64,000 bases of DNA, taken from Acidobacteriota bacterium (GTDB lineage Bacteria > Acidobacteriota > Blastocatellia > UBA7656). The notes below the pieces were generated by a model that searched no databases, was not told the origin of the DNA, and was given only the letters and a program-made list of their open reading frames with translations. A program made the position numbers and the translations under genes. Where the stretch lies: the NCBI GenBank assembly GCA_040754075.1, contig JBFMDH010000003.1, forward strand, positions 140,307 to 204,306, read 5' to 3'. How positions within the stretch are numbered: the first letter of the stretch is position 1; every line of letters begins with the position of its first letter. This document shows, piece after piece, positions 18,544 to 27,316 of the stretch.

Positions 18544-18744
18544 ATGGTAAAAAAACAAACTTTAGTCGTTCTTTTGATTGTGGTAATGGTTGCTGTCGTT
18601 CTTAGCATAGGGGTTGTTACACCTACTTCAAAAGCTGTCCAAAACACATCTCAGGTTGAAAATTCTCAACGTTGCTCTGAAGACAGCCAGTGTCCAACTG
18701 GGCAAAAATGTATCAATGGAACATGTCAGGAAACCGCGAAATAG
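18544..18744 (+). CDS. Small exported or anchored cysteine-motif protein, 66 aa
   Basis: A strong ribosome binding site (GGAGG at about 18536) precedes the ATG. Residues 5-25 form one hydrophobic segment (LVVLLIVVMVAVVLSIGVV), either a signal peptide or a membrane anchor. A Ser/Thr/Gln-rich linker follows, then C-SEDSQ-CPTGQKCINGTCQ. This repeats the motif at the C terminus of the preceding 127-residue protein. The mature part would be a roughly 40-residue peptide with four cysteines, probably two disulfides outside the cytoplasm. Function unknown. Confidence 0.82.
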   Translation: MVKKQTLVVLLIVVMVAVVLSIGVVTPTSKAVQNTSQVENSQRCSEDSQCPTGQKCINGTCQETAK

Positions 18745-18806
18745 GGTGCAGAACATTAAGACGGTTGTGTAATCTACCGCTTTTGAGAATTCAAAATTCA
18801 AATCAT

Positions 18807-18852
18807 TGTGCAGCTACTCTTTGTACAAACATACGTAAAGAATAGCTGCACA
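18807..18852. terminator. Bidirectional hairpin between convergent genes
   Basis: Stem of 16 bases with one mismatch (18807-18822 and 18837-18852) and a 14-base loop. It lies between the stop of the 66-residue gene and the stop of the YkgJ gene, which converge. Short T/A-rich flanks are present on both sides, so it can serve both strands. Just upstream, AATTCAA occurs twice in tandem. Confidence 0.6.
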
Positions 18853-18856
18853 TCTT

Positions 18857-19237
18857 TCAAGCCGAGGGGATAAACTCAGGGTCTTGCTGGCGGACGCGCT
18901 CAGCCTTTAAGAAGTCGAAATAAGCGCAACGCCTGCCGTCCGGATATTCGCGACAAACGTCGGGTCGCGCTGCATAAATTGTGCAACGGCGTTCGCTCTG
19001 GTCGAAAAACTGGCAGGTGGATTTGAAGACATGGTCTTTGCGATGACGCAAAATGCGTTCGCCCCAGGCAAACTTGGTGAATTTTTTCTCAGCCTGTTCA
19101 TAAGTCAGATTGAAACGTTTGGCTAATCGGGTGATGTCTTTTTTGGTGACTTCGATGCGGTCATAACTGCAACAATAACCGGGACACTGCGCACAATCGT
19201 ATAAAACCCGCAAAACCTTACCGTTGGTTTGAGACAT
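18857..19237 (-). CDS. YkgJ family cysteine-cluster protein, 126 aa
   Basis: Zinc- or iron-chelating cysteine-cluster family (UPF0153). The pattern is [21 protein letters not shown] in the first 40 residues, then [22 protein letters not shown] in the last 50. Eight or nine cysteines fit a bound metal centre. Many family members accompany metal handling or oxidative maturation, but the biochemical role is unsettled. It is transcribed toward the hairpin at 18807-18852. No neighbour clarifies its job. Confidence 0.88.
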   Translation of the reverse strand: MSQTNGKVLRVLYDCAQCPGYCCSYDRIEVTKKDITRLAKRFNLTYEQAEKKFTKFAWGERILRHRKDHVFKSTCQFFDQSERRCTIYAARPDVCREYPDGRRCAYFDFLKAERVRQQDPEFIPSA

Positions 19238-19337
19238 TCGGCGTTCCTTCAGCGTAAAGAATTTCTAAAGCCAAGCATTCTATACTGCCCTCGTAGCTTT
19301 CAACAAATTGTTACTTTCATTCGCTGTAAAAATTTAA

Positions 19338-19367
19338 AAGCCACCCTGTAGGTGGCTTGTTGTTTTT
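19338..19367 (-). terminator. Rho-independent terminator downstream of lysW-like gene
   Basis: Eight-base perfect stem AAGCCACC/GGTGGCTT with a five-base loop. On the minus strand it is followed by TTAAATTTTT. It ends the short LysW-type transcript. The plus side also has a T-rich tail (GTTGTTTTT), so it may act in both directions. Confidence 0.75.
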
Positions 19368-19412
19368 GACAAAACTGGGGAAAACCGGTAAGCCGATGCT
19401 TGGCAAATTTGC

Positions 19413-19589
19413 CTATTCGTCTTCCCATTCATCCTCTTCTTCTTCTACGGCTACGTCCAGTTCGATTGGGTCAAGACCAACGACTTCTAACATGACGCCG
19501 CAATCGTCGCATTCAACCGTATCGCCCTTGTCCATATCCTCATCAACTTGAACATCAGCATCGCATTCCGGGCAAGTCCCTCTTGGCAT
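19413..19589 (-). CDS. lysW: LysW-like amino-group carrier protein, 58 aa
   Basis: Very short acidic protein starting MPRGTCPECDADVQVDE, with a second pair CDDC. GVMLEVVGLDPIELD follows, and the tail EEEEDEWEDE ends in Glu. This matches LysW, the carrier whose zinc-ribbon core is followed by an acidic tail and a C-terminal Glu that receives alpha-aminoadipate or glutamate in lysine/arginine biosynthesis. The usual terminus is EDWGE; here it is EDE after the Trp. GGAGG lies eight bases before the ATG. No lysX, lysZ or argC-like partner is next to it in the window, so it stands alone with its own terminator. Confidence 0.85.
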   Translation of the reverse strand: MPRGTCPECDADVQVDEDMDKGDTVECDDCGVMLEVVGLDPIELDVAVEEEEDEWEDE

Positions 19590-19706
19590 ATCTCAATCCT
19601 CCGTTGTATTTCTTTCCACCATTGGTTGTGGATTGCTAACAGCAAATATCTAAACCAAAATTTCTGATGATTGCAAGAATTTCATTGGCAAATTCTTTTA
19701 CGCCTT

Positions 19707-20420
19707 CTATTTTTGCGCCAACCGCTGTCTCTGGCTTTCCAGTTGTTTTGCGGCAACCTTTGCCTCTTCACTTTTCGGAAAACGTCGCAGAATTTCTTTG
19801 TAAGCCTGACCGTCATAAATATACTCGCTATGCTTTTCGACAAACTCGAAATGAATTTGCAAACGGCTGTAGCGGTCAAGCCCCGTATCACTCAAATAGT
19901 AATCGCGCGCCGCAAATTTCGAGTCAGTCGTTGACAGGTTTTTCAAACGGCGGTCGGCTGAACGATTAAGCTGAGCGGCGGCGCGTTCGGCTTCTTCGGC
20001 AAAAGTGAGCAGCACGCGAGGCAAAAGCGGCGAACGATTAAATTTTTCAATGAAGAATTGACAAAGCGCCAGGCGGTCAAAGCCTTCTGCCAATTGAATG
20101 AGTGAAAGCGCGCGCGCATCTTCGCCGGCGCGTCCGGGCAGGACAATCGCGCCTTCGTGCAGCCAGCCGCGTGTTCGACGAGTGACGGCGACGCGATAAA
20201 ATTTCGGCTGCTGGTTGCGGGCAGGTCTGGTTTCGACAATATAAACCGCTCTGCCGATTCGCAATCTCCTTAGCACCGTAGATTTCAAATCGGGGGCGCG
20301 ACGCAATGCCGATAACCGGTCATCAATCACGAATGCTTTATTTTGCGCCAGGGTTATGGGTTCAATTGAAAGCCATATCAGAAATGTAAACAGGCATAGC
20401 AGACCTCGCATGTGCATCAT
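19707..20420 (-). CDS. Secreted SH3-like domain protein, 237 aa
   Basis: The ATG at 20420 is preceded by GGAGG five bases away and gives a signal peptide (MRGLLCLFTFLIWLSIEPITLAQ). A longer frame to 20546 is open but lacks these features. Residues about 30-100 resemble a bacterial SH3 fold (LRRAPDLKSTVLRRLRIGRAVYIVE, then RGWLHEGAIV). A helical C-terminal part follows, with tetratricopeptide-like character (DGQAYKEILRRFPKSEEAKVAAKQLE). It probably binds cell-wall or partner proteins outside the cytoplasm. No catalytic residues are visible. Confidence 0.8.
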   Translation of the reverse strand: MMHMRGLLCLFTFLIWLSIEPITLAQNKAFVIDDRLSALRRAPDLKSTVLRRLRIGRAVYIVETRPARNQQPKFYRVAVTRRTRGWLHEGAIVLPGRAGEDARALSLIQLAEGFDRLALCQFFIEKFNRSPLLPRVLLTFAEEAERAAAQLNRSADRRLKNLSTTDSKFAARDYYLSDTGLDRYSRLQIHFEFVEKHSEYIYDGQAYKEILRRFPKSEEAKVAAKQLESQRQRLAQK

Positions 20421-20546
20421 CTTTTCCTCCAAATGGTTTGTGTTGTTCCATTCAGACGGAAAATAAACCAAATACAATGCAAAAAAATTAACCAAATTCG
20501 CTGGCGGCATCATTTTGTTGCAATGCCAGAACAGCTTGCCAAACAA

Positions 20547-20620
20547 TTTACTGAAGTTGAAAAAGCGGTCTTTGACTGCGTAATTGGTGAATCGTGGTCA
20601 AAGACCGCTTCTCAGTAAAT
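20547..20620. repeat. REP-like palindrome, copy 2, with outer stem
   Basis: The core stem AAGCGGTCTTTGAC (about 20563-20576) pairs with its complement at 20597-20610. A second outer stem pairs 20547-20555 with 20612-20620. The left flank GTTGAAAAAGCGGTC matches copy 1 (GTTGAACAAGCGGTC at 6847-6860) except at one base. It lies upstream of the SH3-like gene and beyond the CBS terminator. Confidence 0.75.
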
Positions 20621-20675
20621 TCAAAGGAAAATCAATCGCAAACGGCTCTAAGAGTACGGCGTATTATGCTTTGCA

Positions 20676-20716
20676 AAAAAGACAAGCGTTGAACCTGAAA
20701 GCTCAACGCTTGTTTA
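20676..20716 (-). terminator. Rho-independent terminator of cystathionine beta-synthase gene
   Basis: An 11-base perfect stem (ACAAGCGTTGA at 20682-20692, complement at 20703-20713) with a 10-base loop. On the minus strand it is followed by CTTTTTT. It lies 28 bases after the stop of the gene at 20742-22103. Confidence 0.8.
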
Positions 20717-20741
20717 AAGGAAAACAAATTTTACAGACGAA

Positions 20742-22103
20742 TTACAACTGCGCGCCCAGCACGTCGTAGCGTGTGACGATGCCGACGATGCGTCCGTATT
20801 CTTCAACCAGAATCGCCGGAGAATCTTTCAAATGTTTGGCGGCGTGTTCGATACTCACCGCTTCATCAACCACCGGGAAACCTTTTTCCATCACTTCGGC
20901 AACGGTTGATTTCATCAGGTCACGATTTTTTAAAAGCTTTGACATCATCTTGCCTTCGCGCAATGACCCCACGGATTTGCCATCTTCAATCACCGGCAAC
21001 TGCGATAGCCCGTATTGATTCATCATCTGCAAAGCATCGCCGACCAGATGCTTGGGTGAAACCGCCACCAGATGCGGCGTCTCTTCGTTCTGTTTGGTCT
21101 GATGCAACAACCCGATGGTCATTTTTTCGGGTTGCAACAGACGTTTTTCGCGCATCCATTCATCAGATAAAAACTTCGATAGATACCGCTCGCCGGTATC
21201 ACAAACGATAAACACGACGACCGCATCTTTGGGCAAATCATGCGCGACCTGTAAGGCGGCAACCGCAATCGTCCCCGTCGAACCGCCGCAAAAAATCCCT
21301 TCTTCGCGTCCAAGTCGTCTTGCCATCTGAAATGAATCGCGGTCGGTGACATTGATGATTTCGTCAATATATTTCATATGGACATTTTCGGGAATGATCT
21401 CTTGCCCGATACCTTCAACTAAATAGGGCGTTGCCTGCATGAGTTTGCCGGTCTCTTTGAAGGTTTTGAACACCGAGCCATAGGGGTCTGCGCCGATGAT
21501 GCGGATGTCGGGATTTTTTTCTTTCAGAAATCGCCCGGTGCCGCTGATGGTGCCGCCGGTGCCGACGCCGGCGACGAAATGAGTGATGTGCCCGTTGGTC
21601 TGTTCCCAGATTTCCGGTCCCGTCGTCAAATAATGAGCTTCGGGATTTGCGGGATTGCCATATTGAAAAACGAATAAGGAATTGGGCGTTTCCTGGGCGA
21701 TGCGCCGCGCCGTGTTGACATAGTGGTCGGGCGAATCGGGTTTTGCCGAAACCGGAACCACCACGACATCTGCGCCGAGGGCTTTTAAATAGCGAATCTT
21801 TTCAACCGAGCATTTGTCGGTCATCACAAACACTGCGCGATAGCCGCGCACCGCGCAGGTGAGAGCAAGCCCGATGCCTGTGTTGCCGCTGGTGGCTTCG
21901 ACGATGGTGCCGCCGGGTTTGAGTCTGCCGTCGCGTTCCGCCGCATCAATCATCGAGATGCCGATGCGGTCTTTGACCGAGCCGCCCGGATTGCGCGATT
22001 CCATTTTCGCAAGCACCAGCGCCTTGATGCCCCTGGTCAATTTATTGAGTTTTACTAAAGGGGTTTTACCGATAAGCTCCAAAATATTTTCTTCGTAGTG
22101 CAT
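20742..22103 (-). CDS. cbs: Cystathionine beta-synthase (PLP enzyme with CBS domains), 453 aa
   Basis: Condenses serine (or O-acetylserine) with homocysteine to cystathionine in transsulfuration. It is a fold-type II PLP enzyme: Lys44 in [11 protein letters not shown] forms the Schiff base, [10 protein letters not shown] binds substrate, and GGSTGT binds phosphate. Residues from about 325 to 450 are two CBS domains ([32 protein letters not shown]), which usually sense adenosyl compounds. No haem-binding N-terminal extension is present. It ends at a clear terminator. Cysteine synthase lacks the CBS domains, which supports this name. Confidence 0.92.
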   Translation of the reverse strand: MHYEENILELIGKTPLVKLNKLTRGIKALVLAKMESRNPGGSVKDRIGISMIDAAERDGRLKPGGTIVEATSGNTGIGLALTCAVRGYRAVFVMTDKCSVEKIRYLKALGADVVVVPVSAKPDSPDHYVNTARRIAQETPNSLFVFQYGNPANPEAHYLTTGPEIWEQTNGHITHFVAGVGTGGTISGTGRFLKEKNPDIRIIGADPYGSVFKTFKETGKLMQATPYLVEGIGQEIIPENVHMKYIDEIINVTDRDSFQMARRLGREEGIFCGGSTGTIAVAALQVAHDLPKDAVVVFIVCDTGERYLSKFLSDEWMREKRLLQPEKMTIGLLHQTKQNEETPHLVAVSPKHLVGDALQMMNQYGLSQLPVIEDGKSVGSLREGKMMSKLLKNRDLMKSTVAEVMEKGFPVVDEAVSIEHAAKHLKDSPAILVEEYGRIVGIVTRYDVLGAQL

Positions 22104-22149
22104 AAAGTTCGTAGTCCTTTGAGTGGTTATTCAAATGTAGTATATGAAA

Positions 22150-22262
22150 ATTTTGCTTTCCCTCTATGTCCTCTGCGCGAACCTTAATGTTTTCTGCGTT
22201 ACTTTCTTTGGTGTTTATCAAACGCAGAGAACGCAGCGTTTTTTACAGAGGGCGCAGAGCGT
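22150..22262. repeat. Imperfect inverted repeat of CGCAGAG-type units
   Basis: The left half reads CCTCTATGTCCTCTGCGCG and TTTTCTGCGTT; the right half carries AACGCAGAGAACGCAG and CAGAGGGCGCAGAG. The units recur about every nine bases and face each other around 22210. It lies between the divergent cbs and penicillin acylase genes. No gene is seen in 22104-22397. Confidence 0.65.
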
Positions 22263-22397
22263 TATTGCTTCTTCAATCTCCAGTTAAAATTTCGCCTGGC
22301 TCTTCACAACATCCTTGAAACGAAATAGTATCACTTCACTCGGTTTCCAAAAAAGCGTTCAGTGGACAAACGAAATTTCCATCGAAAGGCTTGCGCC

Positions 22398-24773
22398 ATG
22401 AAAAAAACATTGGCTCTCTTGGTCACGTTCCTGTTCGCCATTCAACTGGCATTTTCCAATTCATTCTTAAACCCAACTCAATCAAACGACCTCGAAGCGC
22501 GCGCCCGCGCCGCACTGGCGCAAACTTCGGGGACAATTGAACTCGCGGGGTTGATGAAACCTGTCGAAGTGTTACGCGATGAATGGGGCGTGCCGCACCT
22601 CTACGCCGAGTCGCAGGAAGATTTGTTTTTCGCGCAAGGATTCGTCGCTGCGCAAGACCGCCTGTGGCAAATGGAACTCTGGCGCAGAACCGGCGAAGGG
22701 AGACTGAGCGAAATCCTCGGCGCGGCTTACCTTGAACGCGACAAGTTCGCGCGCTTGTGTCGTTATCGCGGCGATATGCAGAGGGAATGGCAAAGCTATG
22801 CGCCCGACACCAAACGCATCATCGAATCGTTTGTCGGCGGCGTGAATGCTTTCATTGAATTGAGTCGCCATCGTCTGCCGATTGAATTTCAACTGACTGG
22901 CATTCAACCGGAACTATGGACACCGGAAGTTTGTCTCACCAGAATGGCGGGCTACATTATGACGCGCAACGCCTCGAGCGAAGTGTTGCGCGCGCAACTT
23001 GTCAAACTCGTGGGCGCGGAAAAAGCCGCTGAACTTTTAGCTACCGACCCGCAGACCCATATCACCATTCCAGATGGCTTGGATTTGAATGGCATTGATT
23101 CGCGCATCCTCGCTTTAGCCAGTGCCGCAAGCGCGCCGATTTCGTTCGGTAATATCGAAGGCAGCAACAATTGGGTGGTAAGCGGAAAGCTTTCGGCAAC
23201 CGGAAAACCGATTTTAGCCAACGACCCGCATCGCCCGATTTTGACGCCGTCGCTGCGCTACATTTCGCATCTGGTTGCGCCCGGTTGGAATGTTATCGGC
23301 GCGGGCGAACCGACGATTCCAGGCATTGCCGCAGGTCATAACGAGCGCGTCGGTTTCGGCTTTACCATTGTTGGTATTGACCAGCAGGATTTGTATGTCG
23401 AAGAAGTCAATCCGCAAAACCCGAATGAATATCTCTACAAAGGCAAATGGGAAAAGATGCGCGTCGAACGCGAACGCCTCAAAGTAAAGGGCAGCGCGGA
23501 CGTCGAAGCTGAATTCAAATTCACCCGTCACGGCGCAGTGTTATTTGAAGATAAAACTTTGCATCGCGCCTATGCGCTCAAGTGGGTCGGCAGCGAACCG
23601 GGTACGGCAGGTTATCTCGCATCACTATCACTGAATCGCGCCAAAAACTGGAAAGCGTTCTTGAAGGCGCTTGAACGCTGGAAAGTGCCTTCGGAAAACC
23701 TCGTCTACGCAGATGTTGATGGCAACATCGGTTGGGTGGCGGCAGGGCTTGCGCCTGTGAGAAAGAATTGGAATGGACTTTTACCGGTTCCCGGCAAAGA
23801 CGGCAAATATGAATGGCAAGGTTTCTTGCCGGTTTCCGAGCTTCCGCAATCCTATAATCCCGCGAATGGGTTTATCGCCACGGCAAACCACAACATTTTG
23901 CCCGAAGGCTACAAGCACGCCTTGAACTTTGAATTCTCGCCGTCGTTTCGCGCCATTCGTATTAAAGAGGTTTTAGGCGCAGGAAAAAATTTCACCGTTG
24001 AAGATTTCAAACAACTGCAACATGACGAAACCTCATTGGTGGCGCGTGAACTGGTGCCTCTGATGAAAGGTGTAAAGATTAATGATGCGACAACAAGAGA
24101 AGCCGCCGAGATGTTATTGAATTGGAATTTTGTAATGGCAAAAGAATCGCCTGCCGCAGCGATTTTTGCAGTGTGGTTGGACAAACTGCGCCCGAATGTT
24201 TTTAAGTTTGCGGTTTCTGCCGAGACCTGGAAATTGATGGGCGGACGCTTTTCAATTCCGCAAACGATTACTGCGCTCAAAACGGTTGACTCGAAAATTT
24301 TCGGCGCGAATGCTAAAGCCGCAAGAGATGCAGCGATGATTAAAAGCCTTGAAGAAAGTGTCTCTGATTTAACCAAACGTTTCGGCGCAGACAAGAAGAG
24401 TTGGCGCTGGGGCGCGTTGCATATTGCTGAATTCAAACATCAGCTTTCGGGAAAGCTAGCCGGGCAGATTTTCGATTTACCAACGGTTACGCGCGGCGGC
24501 GATGCCAATACGGTTAATGCGACGGGCGGCGGCAATTTCAAACAAAATGCCGGTGCATCTTACCGGCAGATTTTAGATGTGAGCAATTGGGATAACTCGG
24601 TCGCGGTCAATGTTCCCGGTCAATCGGGGCAACCTTTCAGTCCGCATTACGGTGATTTGTTATCGTACTGGGCGGAAGGCAAATATTTCCCGTTGCTATT
24701 CAGCCGCGAAAAAATCGAACAGCACACCAAAGAGCGATTGAAATTGGTGCCCAAAGCCAGACTGCAAAAATAA
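22398..24773 (+). CDS. Penicillin acylase family protein (S45), 791 aa
   Basis: Periplasmic N-terminal nucleophile hydrolase, self-cleaved into alpha and beta chains. The start at 22398 gives Met-Lys-Lys and a signal peptide ending LAFS. The alpha chain has [12 protein letters not shown] and [14 protein letters not shown]. The cleavage and catalytic site is [10 protein letters not shown] with Ser256 as the expected new N terminus. The beta chain has [10 protein letters not shown] and GNIGWVAAG, then the conserved Asn region and C-terminal [14 protein letters not shown]. Members hydrolyse acyl-amides such as beta-lactams or acyl-homoserine lactones; the substrate here is not known. It stands alone. 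Confidence 0.93.
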   Translation: MKKTLALLVTFLFAIQLAFSNSFLNPTQSNDLEARARAALAQTSGTIELAGLMKPVEVLRDEWGVPHLYAESQEDLFFAQGFVAAQDRLWQMELWRRTGEGRLSEILGAAYLERDKFARLCRYRGDMQREWQSYAPDTKRIIESFVGGVNAFIELSRHRLPIEFQLTGIQPELWTPEVCLTRMAGYIMTRNASSEVLRAQLVKLVGAEKAAELLATDPQTHITIPDGLDLNGIDSRILALASAASAPISFGNIEGSNNWVVSGKLSATGKPILANDPHRPILTPSLRYISHLVAPGWNVIGAGEPTIPGIAAGHNERVGFGFTIVGIDQQDLYVEEVNPQNPNEYLYKGKWEKMRVERERLKVKGSADVEAEFKFTRHGAVLFEDKTLHRAYALKWVGSEPGTAGYLASLSLNRAKNWKAFLKALERWKVPSENLVYADVDGNIGWVAAGLAPVRKNWNGLLPVPGKDGKYEWQGFLPVSELPQSYNPANGFIATANHNILPEGYKHALNFEFSPSFRAIRIKEVLGAGKNFTVEDFKQLQHDETSLVARELVPLMKGVKINDATTREAAEMLLNWNFVMAKESPAAAIFAVWLDKLRPNVFKFAVSAETWKLMGGRFSIPQTITALKTVDSKIFGANAKAARDAAMIKSLEESVSDLTKRFGADKKSWRWGALHIAEFKHQLSGKLAGQIFDLPTVTRGGDANTVNATGGGNFKQNAGASYRQILDVSNWDNSVAVNVPGQSGQPFSPHYGDLLSYWAEGKYFPLLFSREKIEQHTKERLKLVPKARLQK

Positions 24774-24838
24774 CCGAGGGTAGAGGGACGGCTGGAGGTT
24801 GCCGCTAAACAAATTGAGATAATTCTTTTACCTCTACA

Positions 24839-25188
24839 TCATTCAATTTCAATGCTGTAACTCACAACCCAAAGATCGAGTTGCTCAAGGCGAGATTTCC
24901 ATCGGCTTTTGAATTGCCTCATCCATTTGCGATTCTTAACTGAATCAGGAACATCAACTATGATACGAACTAAATTATCACGATAGAGAATACCCCATGC
25001 CGCCAATGGCCTTCGACTTTTTGAGTTTCATAACTGGCTGCGCCAAAGTGGTCAACAATTTCCAAAACCGCTTCGGCAAGCCAGTCTCCCGGAATTTCTC
25101 GCCCATCATTGAACTGAAGCGGGAGCAGTACCTCGAATCGCCGCCATTTGCTGCTCATAGGTGGTTTTTCCTTTAACCGTAAATGCAA
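24839..25188 (-). pseudogene. Conserved hypothetical gene with -1 base frameshift in a G run
   Basis: The first frame encodes MSSKWRRFEVLLPLQFNDG followed by WLAEAVLEIVDHFGAASYE, and stops soon after VEGHWRH. If one G is restored to the GGGG run near 25006, the other frame continues with GILYRDNLVRIIVDVPDSV and runs to a stop at 24839, giving about 105 residues that read as one natural protein. Both parts have matching composition. The intact form resembles a conserved hypothetical family that I recall from planctomycetes and cyanobacteria. Its start (25158 or 25188) overlaps the end of the gene at 25106-25330. The frameshift may be real decay, a homopolymer sequencing error or slippage. Confidence 0.7.
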
Positions 25189-25330
25189 TATTTTGATCCG
25201 CGAGCGCTTCCAATGCCGCTTCGGGAACTAAATGTTCACCTGTGCGAAGTACACGTCCCGAAAAACGACCAAGCAAAAACGCCAACGCCCGTTTTTCGGT
25301 TTCGCGGTCAGGAAAAACTATGGTCACCAT
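25106..25330 (-). CDS. Hypothetical protein, 74 aa
   Basis: Small soluble protein with AAGGAG seven bases upstream of its ATG, starting MVTIVFPDRETEKRALAFLLG. It has no signal peptide, cysteines or membrane segment, and one predicted amphipathic region. It begins 14 bases after the stop of the gluconate dehydrogenase subunit 3-like gene and overlaps the start of the frameshifted gene downstream. The overlap of two small genes is reminiscent of paired accessory genes, but no family was recognised. Confidence 0.7.
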   Translation of the reverse strand: MVTIVFPDRETEKRALAFLLGRFSGRVLRTGEHLVPEAALEALADQNIAFTVKGKTTYEQQMAAIRGTAPASVQ

Positions 25331-25343
25331 AAATGAACTCCTT

Positions 25344-25958
25344 CTAGGAACCTTGCTGATGTTCGGGATGGGTGCAGCCGGTAAATTCTTTCAGGTAAGT
25401 GTTGCCGCGATATTTCAATTCTTCGTGAATGCCAATCTTTGAGGTGTAATAGCCATCAATGGTTCGGTCTTTGATGGATTTGAAAAATCGCTCTTCGAGA
25501 GTCTGCGGCTTGAACTCGTTTTTGCTGATGGCGGTGAGCAGTTCGACCTGTTGGGCTTCGCTGGCGTCCGCGAAATCTTTGCCATATTTATCGCGACTCA
25601 TTTTATTGACCGCAGCGATACCTTCGCGCCAGTGCTTTTTGGTTTCCTCGTTGGCAATGTCAATAATCGAATCGATGTAGGCGGCGACTCCTGCGGCTTT
25701 CGCGCCCGGGCTGTGGTCATCTGCGGGAATGATGCGCTCGCTCATTTCCACCACCAGACGGTTTTCATCGGCGGTGAAAAATTTTAGTGGCGCAGCTTTT
25801 TGCGGAGCCGCTTTGATTTGCGCCGAATGATTCATATGGTCGTGCGCGGTTTTGTTCTGTGCCGCCACGGTTGAACCTAAAACCGGCAGCGTCACGATTG
25901 CGCCGCCCAGGGTTTTGATTGCGTCTCTTCTGGTCACATCATTTTTTGCATCTGCCAT
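25344..25958 (-). CDS. Gluconate 2-dehydrogenase subunit 3 family protein, Tat-exported, 204 aa
   Basis: The start at 25958 follows GGAGG by six bases and gives MADAKNDVTRRDAIKTLGG, a twin-arginine signal with hydrophobic core and AQ cleavage site. The mature part has FFTADENRLVVEMSERIIP and ADDHSPGAKAAGVAAYID, the pattern of the small subunit of membrane GMC-type dehydrogenases. That subunit is normally encoded next to a flavin-containing GMC oxidoreductase and a cytochrome c subunit. Neither is present here, so it is an orphan within the window. It probably escorts a dehydrogenase encoded elsewhere. Confidence 0.9.
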   Translation of the reverse strand: MADAKNDVTRRDAIKTLGGAIVTLPVLGSTVAAQNKTAHDHMNHSAQIKAAPQKAAPLKFFTADENRLVVEMSERIIPADDHSPGAKAAGVAAYIDSIIDIANEETKKHWREGIAAVNKMSRDKYGKDFADASEAQQVELLTAISKNEFKPQTLEERFFKSIKDRTIDGYYTSKIGIHEELKYRGNTYLKEFTGCTHPEHQQGS

Positions 25959-25986
25959 GTTTGCCTCCAAAGGTGAATTTCAATGA

Positions 25987-26244
25987 TTAATATTTATTGC
26001 GATTGGGAATCAACGAATTGATCCAGGCTCTGCGCCTGGGATTTTCCGGCGCGCGAATGATTTTGCAAAACGTCTGCCCGGCAACTTGCTCAAGGTCAGC
26101 GAGCCAATCTTCCTGCGCGATGAAATGACCGTCGCTGGCTTTCAGCAATTTTCTTTCGGGAAACTGGTCTTCCCATTCGACGTGAAAGGCGCGTGCCCAG
26201 AAATCGTCACGCCCCTGTATAGCAATTTTGATTTGCCGCGCCAT
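25987..26244 (-). CDS. Hypothetical protein, 85 aa
   Basis: Not recognised. Basic, soluble, with aromatic residues spread through the first half (GRDDFWARAFHVEWEDQFPE) and an Arg/Asn-rich C terminus. No cysteine motif or signal peptide. It starts nine bases after the NYN gene stop, so it is probably in the same transcript. Its ribosome binding site is weak (TTTTGGGTT). Confidence 0.65.
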   Translation of the reverse strand: MARQIKIAIQGRDDFWARAFHVEWEDQFPERKLLKASDGHFIAQEDWLADLEQVAGQTFCKIIRAPENPRRRAWINSLIPNRNKY

Positions 26245-26253
26245 AACCCAAAA

Positions 26254-27120
26254 TCAATTTTCGTCGGTGACTCGACTGAGCGGCGATTCTAGGCGGTTCA
26301 TACCAAAATCGGGAACCGTGTCTTCAACGAAATCAATCTCGCGCGATTGTTCGACGATGGTGATTTCGCGTCCGTCTTCAACCACCCGCACCTCCTGAGT
26401 CTCTTCGACCACGCGCATATTTTCGGTCTCTTCAACCACCCGCACGGAACGCGCCTCGGCATTCAATCGCAGGAACGGTTCCGACGAGAGCGGCTGGGTA
26501 ATCGGCGGTTGCGGATGCCCGTTGCCGAGTGGACTTGGATACAGTTGCCCACTGTTGCCGGTCGGCGGATACAGTTGCCCGCTTTGTCCGGGTTGCTGCA
26601 ATGGCTGACTGTGTTGACCGTGATAATAATGACGCTCGGTTTTGGTTATCTGGTCAACATGAGCATCGAGTTCAATGAACTGATCGGCAACGTCAATAAG
26701 TCGCGGACTGGTGTTGGTGCGAAACCCCGCAAGTTCTACGCGCACGCCTTTGTAAGCAACAGCATTGATGGCATAGGCAAAATCTTCATCGCCGGAAACC
26801 AACACGGCAGTGTCGTATTTATCGGCAAGCGAGAGCATATCGACGGCGATTTCAACATCGAGGTTGGCTTTTTTGGTGCCATCAGCATATGTCTTGAGTT
26901 CTTTTTCAACGACGCGATAACCGTTGCGGCGCATCCATAACAAAAAACCTTGTTGGCGTTCTGCTCGTTCATCTACGCCCGTATAAAAGAATGCTCGGAG
27001 AAGGTCTGAACCACCTCTTAAAAAATTTAAAAGCTTCGCGTAATCGATTTCGACTCCCACGGCTCTGGCGGCGTGAAATAGATTATTCCCATCAATAAAG
27101 ATAGCGATTTTACCGCGCAT
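26254..27120 (-). CDS. NYN domain (LabA/DUF88-like) protein with repeat tail, 288 aa
   Basis: Residues 1-150 form a PIN-like NYN fold: IFIDGNNLFHAAR with Asp10, KKANLDVEIAVDMLSLA, VSGDEDFAYAINAV. The acidic residues fit a metal-dependent RNase. Residues about 165-205 are Gln/Gly/Pro-rich with two QLYP repeats. From about 225 on there are five in-phase copies of a nine-residue unit resembling V-R-V-V-E-E-T-x-x (RVVEETEN, RVVEETQE, RVVEDGRE, TIVEQSRE, DFVEDTVP). These could form a beta-like or extended binding tail. RNA processing is inferred from the fold; the tail is unusual. Confidence 0.88.
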   Translation of the reverse strand: MRGKIAIFIDGNNLFHAARAVGVEIDYAKLLNFLRGGSDLLRAFFYTGVDERAERQQGFLLWMRRNGYRVVEKELKTYADGTKKANLDVEIAVDMLSLADKYDTAVLVSGDEDFAYAINAVAYKGVRVELAGFRTNTSPRLIDVADQFIELDAHVDQITKTERHYYHGQHSQPLQQPGQSGQLYPPTGNSGQLYPSPLGNGHPQPPITQPLSSEPFLRLNAEARSVRVVEETENMRVVEETQEVRVVEDGREITIVEQSREIDFVEDTVPDFGMNRLESPLSRVTDEN

Positions 27121-27316
27121 ATTATCCTCTCAGTTTTCATATCAGGCTAAATAAATTAAAGAAATTTTATACACTCAATGTCTAACACACTGACGAAATC
27201 AGTTGCAAGCTAGCAGTAATATTGCTTGAAGCCCGATGTTGACAAGAGTAGCATAGCAAAGAGCTTCTTTCTCTCCCACAGTTTTGGAAATCACTAAAGC
27301 GAGTTGTTTAACTCTT

